A DNA stretch of 64,000 nucleotides, taken from assembly GCF_001012825.1 (NCBI RefSeq), contig NZ_LCZJ02000016.1, forward strand, positions 21,522 through 85,521, read 5' to 3'. Below are positions 59,810-64,000 of the stretch, in pieces. Below the pieces are notes generated by a model. It saw only the letters and a list, made by a program, of their open reading frames with translations, made no database searches and was not told where the DNA came from. The number at the start of each line of letters is the position of its first letter. Position 1 is the stretch's first letter. The position numbers and the translations under genes are program-made. The DNA is from Paenibacillus etheri. GTDB lineage: Bacteria > Bacillota > Bacilli > Paenibacillales > Paenibacillaceae.

Positions 59810-61099
59810 ATGTCCACGAAAGCTGCGCAACGCACACATATCAGTTTGACGTCGCCATTTATCATGGAGATGTGGGTAATTATTTTTTTAGTTGAATTTG
59901 TGAAAGGGTCGCTACTTGTCGCTTTGTTACCCGTGTATATGGAGAATATTTTGGGTCTATCTGTTACGGTAGTAGGCTTTGCCTTTGCACTCCAATATTT
60001 GGGGGATAATCTATTCCGTAGTCCTTCTGGTTGGGTCATGGAGCGCATAGGATTTCGCTGGACAATGACAAGTGCCTTGTTGTTGATCCTAGTAGCTGTT
60101 GGAATGATAATATATGCCAAAACAGCAGTTACGCTCTCGATTGCCTGCCTTATTCTTGGGATTGGGACATCCCCGCTTTGGCCTTGTGTGATGACCGGAA
60201 TAACCGAACTTGCGGGATCTACCAAAAGTGGCAGCAGTGGTGCAGCTATGGGTGCTGTCGAGATGGCCTCGCTTGCAGGAACAGGCATCGGTCCGATTGT
60301 AGTGAATTTTTTGATGGATCAGGGGGGACAAAGCTATCGTGTAGCTTTTTTGGTCCTGCTGGGTTGTGCTGCTGCTGTAGTTGTGGTTGCCCTATTTCTA
60401 CCTAAGAGAATCTCACCAAGTGGAACTCATGCAGTTGTAAGGGACATGCAAGGGCTCGGTGGAGCCATTGAGCGTAAAAAAATTAGTCCTTTAGAAAGTA
60501 TAAAAAGAACACTGCATCAAGTCAGAACGACGCTTAAAGTCAGTCGCCTACTATATCCCGCTTTATTTCTTCAGGCTTTTGCTATTGGCTTGATGACCCC
60601 TGTAGTTACCTTGTTTGCACGTACGGAGCTTCATGTTAGTCCAAATCAGTTTAGTCTGCTTCTGATTGCTGGTGGGGGAATTACGGTGCTTGCCTTAATT
60701 CCAGCAGGCAAGCTGGTGGACCGAATAGGAACAACTGTATTTCTGAATATTGGCTTTTTGCTCGCCGCCTTTTCTCTTGCCCTGTTCTCACAAGTCCGCT
60801 GGCTACCGCTTGCTTTTATCGCGGTGGCACTGGTCGGTATAAGCTACGCGCTTATCCTTCCGGCGTGGAATGCCTTTCTAGCCAAGCAAGTCCCTAAGGG
60901 GGAACGAGGGACTGTGTGGGGGCTATTCTTGACCTTGCAAGGCTCAGGGATGGTGGCAGGGCCAGTGATATCAGGGAGACTATGGGATCATGTTGGTCAC
61001 GGTGTTCCGTTTCTGATGAGTGCAATTGTAATGTTGTTGCTCTTCGGGCTGCATTTGCTAATTGTGCATAGAACAAAGTTGAAATTTAAACCTAGTTGA
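59810..61099 (+). CDS. Major facilitator superfamily transporter
   Basis: Twelve hydrophobic helices in two halves of six are visible, with a central charged loop at about residues 200-240. P-S-G-W-V-M-E-R-I-G-F-R-W near 70 and G-K-L-V-D-R-I-G-T near 300 are the A-type MFS loop motifs. The substrate is unknown; drug or glycolipid export are both possible. It is divergent from the decarboxylase with 96 bases between. The ribosome binding site is weak. Confidence 0.85.
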   Translation: MSTKAAQRTHISLTSPFIMEMWVIIFLVEFVKGSLLVALLPVYMENILGLSVTVVGFAFALQYLGDNLFRSPSGWVMERIGFRWTMTSALLLILVAVGMIIYAKTAVTLSIACLILGIGTSPLWPCVMTGITELAGSTKSGSSGAAMGAVEMASLAGTGIGPIVVNFLMDQGGQSYRVAFLVLLGCAAAVVVVALFLPKRISPSGTHAVVRDMQGLGGAIERKKISPLESIKRTLHQVRTTLKVSRLLYPALFLQAFAIGLMTPVVTLFARTELHVSPNQFSLLLIAGGGITVLALIPAGKLVDRIGTTVFLNIGFLLAAFSLALFSQVRWLPLAFIAVALVGISYALILPAWNAFLAKQVPKGERGTVWGLFLTLQGSGMVAGPVISGRLWDHVGHGVPFLMSAIVMLLLFGLHLLIVHRTKLKFKPS

Positions 61100-61110
61100 T
61101 CTTAGATGTG

Positions 61111-61154
61111 AAAAGCCGCTGACAACCTGAGAATTAGTTGTCGGCGGCTTTTTT
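61111..61154 (+). terminator. Rho-independent terminator
   Basis: AAAGCCGC-T-GACAAC pairs with GTTGTC-G-GCGGCTTT and is followed by T residues. Confidence 0.88.
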
Positions 61155-61387
61155 AGAAATTAAAAGGACGAAAAGGAATAAAAAATTTCAATCAGCGTTT
61201 GGAGTTGTTCTGTTGCGGGTAAAAATAGTCAATAAACCAAGTTACCGCTACATAAACTGAAGTATAAAATAAGACTAAGACGTACACAAAAAGCAATGAT
61301 TACTTGAAGAGGTCCGGCAGCCATAAATACTCTGGAATTGAACGAATGGTGTGACTTGCAGATGTGAAGCAGTTAGGGGGGAGTGCC

Positions 61388-61984
61388 GTGAACAAAAACG
61401 ACGAGGTGGAGTATTGTAACCTGGAGCTGCGTTTCGACAGACAGCATATCCAGGACCTGATCAAGGATTTGATTCAAAAAGGTTATTCCCTATATTGGAG
61501 TGAGAACGATCAGGTCTTTGTGATTTCGGTCCGTACCGGTCGTAAATTAGTGAAATTGCGTTTTCAAAGGATCAAAGACGGCTATAAACTCGTGGGTGAT
61601 TATATGATTCGTGATGCTCGCTTGTCAGAATGGATGGAGAAATTAATTGGGGACATGCGAGGCCATGCCATTGTAAAGCGATTCCGGGACCGTCAGATTA
61701 TTATTGAAAATATTTTGTTCGGCGAAGTGATTCGTCTTGTCGAAATCTCGGGTTATCAGCAGCGAGTATTATACCAGAAGGGTCCTATGCTCACAGATGA
61801 GGAGCTGACCAAGCTTTATTATTCTATTGAAGGGGAGGAGCGAATTCGCCAGCGCAGGATTGAAGTGGATGAGCAGCTGGATCGATTAAAAGATGCACTT
61901 AAGGCTGAGGATACGGTCCGCGCGGACAAATGCCGAGCTCAACTTACCTTTTTGACGAAGGAATTGTATATGTTAGAATGGTGA
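61388..61984 (+). CDS. Uncharacterised 198-aa protein
   Basis: GTG 61388 follows TTAGGGGGGAG closely, so the longer frame from 61364 is not used. The protein is soluble, with a beta-rich first half (L-R-F-D-R-Q-H-I-Q-D-L-I-K-D-L-I) and a long charged helix at the end that may form a coiled coil (E-V-D-E-Q-L-D-R-L-K-D-A-L-K-A-E). I do not recognise a family. The upstream 230 bases hold no other gene. Confidence 0.65.
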   Translation: MNKNDEVEYCNLELRFDRQHIQDLIKDLIQKGYSLYWSENDQVFVISVRTGRKLVKLRFQRIKDGYKLVGDYMIRDARLSEWMEKLIGDMRGHAIVKRFRDRQIIIENILFGEVIRLVEISGYQQRVLYQKGPMLTDEELTKLYYSIEGEERIRQRRIEVDEQLDRLKDALKAEDTVRADKCRAQLTFLTKELYMLEW

Positions 61985-62250
61985 ATAAGGTGTCGGGCAA
62001 ATGTTGCTTAGGGGCACCCCGAATTTCGGGGTGTCTTAGATTTGTGTGGAACTTGCAGACAGGGGTTCACTTCTGGCGCTAAAAACGTTAAAATAGTCAT
62101 TGTGATCATTTTCATGTTGGCAAAGGTTTTGTCAATGAATTTGATCTCTCTTCGCAGGGCAGGCTTTGCTGTCTCTGATAAAGGGTGGTATTCTTATACT
62201 GCGAGAAATGGATTTCCCAAAAATATAGGGTGCAAAGGGTGGAGGACCAG

Positions 62251-63666
62251 ATGGCAAAACAACAAATCGGCGTTATTGGCTTGGCGGTAATGGGCAAGAA
62301 TTTGGCTCTAAATATCGAAAGCAAAGGTTTTTCCGTATCCGTGTTTAACCGCTCACCGGAGAAGACAAATGATCTTCTTGCTGAGGCGGAAGGTAAAAAC
62401 CTCGTAGGCACATTTTCCGTTGAGGAATTTGTAGCTTCGCTGGAAACACCGCGCAAAATTCTGATCATGGTTCAAGCTGGTAAAGCTACTGATGCTACCA
62501 TCGAGCAATTGCTGCCGCATCTTGATCAAGGCGACATTATTATCGACGGCGGAAATGCTTATTTCCCTGATACGGTTCGTCGCAGCAAAGAGCTGGAAGA
62601 CAAAGGTTTCCGTTTTATCGGTACTGGCGTTTCCGGTGGAGAAGAAGGAGCACTAAAAGGTCCTTCCATTATGCCTGGCGGTCAAGAAAGCGCATATAAG
62701 CTAGTAGAACCAATCCTAACGGCAATCTCAGCTAAAGTAGACGGTGAGCCTTGCTGTACATATATCGGACCAGACGGTGCGGGACACTATGTTAAAATGG
62801 TGCACAACGGTATCGAATATGGTGATATGCAATTGATCTGTGAAGCTTATCAGTTGTTGAAAGACGTTCTTGGTCTGGATGCTAAAGAACTTCATAACAT
62901 TTTCAAAGAGTGGAATAGCGGTGAGCTCGACAGCTACCTGATCGAGATTACTACAGATATTTTTGCTCAGTATGACGAAGAAACTGGTAAACCAATGGTT
63001 GACGTGATCCTTGATTCCGCTGGCCAAAAAGGAACTGGTAAATGGACAAGCCAAAGCTCACTCGATCTTGGTGTACCTTTGTCCATGATTACCGAATCCG
63101 TATTCTCTCGCTTCCTGTCTGCAATGAAGGATGAGCGCGTAGAAGCAAGCAAAGTGCTTAACGGACCAGAAGCTGCACCATTTGATGGTGATAAAGCTGA
63201 ATTCATCGAGAACGTGCGTAAAGCATTGTTCGCGAGCAAAATCGTATCCTATGCTCAAGGTTTCGCTCAACTGCGCGTAGCTTCCGACGAATACGGTTGG
63301 GATCTGAAATATGGCGAGTTGGCTAAAATTTGGCGTGGCGGCTGCATTATCCGTTCCCGTTTTCTACAAAACATCACGGATGCTTACGAGAACAATGCAG
63401 ATCTTAAGAACCTATTGCTTGATCCTTTCTTCAAGGATGTTATGGACAATTACCAATCCGCATGGCGTAAAGTTATCGCTTCAGCTGTAACGATGGGTGT
63501 TCCAGTTCCTGGATTCTCCAGCGCATTGGCTTACTATGATAGCTATCGTACAGAAAGACTGCCTGCGAACCTGCTTCAGGCTCAACGCGATTATTTCGGC
63601 GCACACACGTTCAAACGTGTAGACAAAGAAGGCGTCTTCCACCACAATTGGATGTCAGCAGAATAA
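62251..63666 (+). CDS. gnd: 6-phosphogluconate dehydrogenase, decarboxylating
   Basis: From ATG 62251 (after GGTGGAGG) the NADP-binding start [14 protein letters not shown] is typical. [19 protein letters not shown] and K-M-V-H-N-G-I-E-Y (the substrate-binding block with catalytic Lys) follow. At 471 residues it is the usual length. It oxidises 6-phosphogluconate to ribulose-5-phosphate in the pentose phosphate pathway. The frame opens earlier at 62185, but that part has no site and is not conserved-looking. It is followed by the palindromic repeat and an insertion sequence. Confidence 0.95.
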   Translation: MAKQQIGVIGLAVMGKNLALNIESKGFSVSVFNRSPEKTNDLLAEAEGKNLVGTFSVEEFVASLETPRKILIMVQAGKATDATIEQLLPHLDQGDIIIDGGNAYFPDTVRRSKELEDKGFRFIGTGVSGGEEGALKGPSIMPGGQESAYKLVEPILTAISAKVDGEPCCTYIGPDGAGHYVKMVHNGIEYGDMQLICEAYQLLKDVLGLDAKELHNIFKEWNSGELDSYLIEITTDIFAQYDEETGKPMVDVILDSAGQKGTGKWTSQSSLDLGVPLSMITESVFSRFLSAMKDERVEASKVLNGPEAAPFDGDKAEFIENVRKALFASKIVSYAQGFAQLRVASDEYGWDLKYGELAKIWRGGCIIRSRFLQNITDAYENNADLKNLLLDPFFKDVMDNYQSAWRKVIASAVTMGVPVPGFSSALAYYDSYRTERLPANLLQAQRDYFGAHTFKRVDKEGVFHHNWMSAE

Positions 63667-63674
63667 TCTAGTTT

Positions 63675-63778
63675 GTTACGATTACAAGCAAAACGCCGCG
63701 TCCCTAAAGGACGGTAAGCGTTTATGCGAGAAATGTAAGGATAATGTATAACGTGAAACTTATACTTTCTTATATTTT
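63675..63778 (-). repeat. Dispersed palindromic repeat, copy B
   Basis: The minus strand matches copy A (6572-6677) over about 105 bases. The central palindrome has arms GCATAAACGC / GCGTTTTGC and CCGTCC / GGGACG. It lies between gnd and the insertion sequence. Confidence 0.7.
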
Positions 63779-63819
63779 GACGGATTGTAATATGAAGTGC
63801 GACAGCTAAACAGAGAAAG

Positions 63820-63885
63820 CCCATGGGGATTCGTGTAGAATGAAGTTACCACACACCATTCACACAAGGAGAATCACACCATGGG
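63820..63885 (+). promoter_or_regulatory. Hairpin covering the transposase start codon
   Basis: CCCATGG, GATTC and GTGTAGAATG (63820-63842) pair with CATTC-ACAC, GAATC and CCATGGG (63857-63885). The AAGGA of the ribosome binding site is bulged out and the ATG is inside the stem. Such structures limit translation of transposase from read-through transcripts in other insertion sequences. Confidence 0.6.
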
Positions 63886-64000
63886 TTACACTCATCTTAG
63901 CATAACGGAGCGAAGCAAACTAGAAGTACTATACGGATTGGGATGGTCTAGTCGAGCGATTGGGGCAGAACTTGGACGTCATCACTCCGTCATTGCCAGG
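63881..64000 (+). CDS. IS30-family transposase, N-terminal part
   Basis: The visible 40 residues read M-G-Y-T-H-L-S-I-T-E-R-S-K-L-E-V-L, then W-S-S-R-A-I-G-A-E-L-G-R-H-H-S-V-I-A-R. This is the HTH start of IS30 transposases (L-x-x-x-E-R, I-A-x-x-L-G-R-x-x-S-T-I). The DDE catalytic core lies beyond the window. AAGGAG is 8 bases upstream. Confidence 0.85.
   Translation, partial: MGYTHLSITERSKLEVLYGLGWSSRAIGAELGRHHSVIAR

Larger units (their letters stand above)
63785..64000 (+). mobile_element. IS30-family insertion sequence, left part (cut by window edge)
   Basis: A transposase start with IS30-type HTH lies at 63881. The left terminal repeat is expected in 63785-63815 (the GAAGTGCGACAGCTAAAC region), but the other end is outside the window, so the boundary is inferred. 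Confidence 0.6.

Noticed and set aside
1-64000. CRISPR array, rRNA operon, replication origin
   Set aside because: No regularly spaced repeats, rRNA sequence or DnaA-box cluster was seen.

Overview
The window looks like chromosomal DNA of a Paenibacillus-type member of the Bacillota. The signs are AT-rich DNA, strong AGGAGG-type ribosome binding sites with frequent TTG/GTG starts, sigma-A style promoters, many U-tailed hairpin terminators, lipoproteins, two copper-amine-oxidase-N (stalk) proteins, YitT, DUF1292, DUF1641/NDH-2 and DegV proteins. This placement is inference from gene content; no 16S gene is present.

Layout. Bases 1-12,100 hold ordinary housekeeping and metabolic genes: the C-terminus of a DnaN-like clamp, an EFR1-type flavodoxin/ferredoxin, a nitroreductase, DUF2785, a DUF1641/NDH-2 respiratory pair, a GDSL hydrolase, a type I methionine aminopeptidase, a DJ-1/PfpI protein, a UMF1-type MFS transporter and an alkaline-phosphatase-superfamily protein. 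Bases 12,290-24,765 hold a nucleotidyltransferase, YitT, an Rrf2 regulator, a run of small enzymes (metallophosphoesterase, methyltransferase, GNAT, peptidase E, a phosphatase-like gene broken at its catalytic Cys), a CatE-like dioxygenase, a GT14-type glycosyltransferase, a YwnB-like oxidoreductase, an MBL hydrolase and a CPA1 antiporter. Bases 25,280-34,220 hold DegV, a split ThrE-type exporter, a Y-family polymerase with a LexA-type box, a second YitT protein, and a cellobiose-phosphorylase gene with its LacI-type regulator, both carrying the same operator.

Two iron/siderophore loci follow. At 34,362-37,149 a Fur-boxed FhuD-like lipoprotein gene sits beside a Btr-like AraC regulator whose C-terminal half is a paralogue of that lipoprotein. 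At 43,043-47,173 an AraC-type ORF runs without a stop codon through an internal promoter, a perfect Fur box and a ribosome binding site into a second siderophore-binding lipoprotein, followed by two overlapping FecCD permease genes. No ATPase gene is present.

Bases 37,880-43,000 and 47,660-51,800 are accessory and decaying DNA. They contain a broken SDR gene and frameshifted plus-strand phage-type genes (ArpU, an excisionase-like HTH, a zinc ribbon behind an ASCH-like start, and an SSB-tailed ORF). Small, mostly intact minus-strand genes, including a ClbS/DfsB protein, lie between them. The remnant ends beside the 3' end of a tRNA-Val gene. Bases 52,100-63,666 return to host genes: a site-2 protease, a YjcF-like GNAT, DUF3892, an MBL hydrolase, DUF1292, a SpeA-like decarboxylase, an MFS transporter and 6-phosphogluconate dehydrogenase. 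The window ends inside an IS30-family insertion sequence. A roughly 105-bp palindromic repeat occurs near both ends of the window (6,572 and 63,675).
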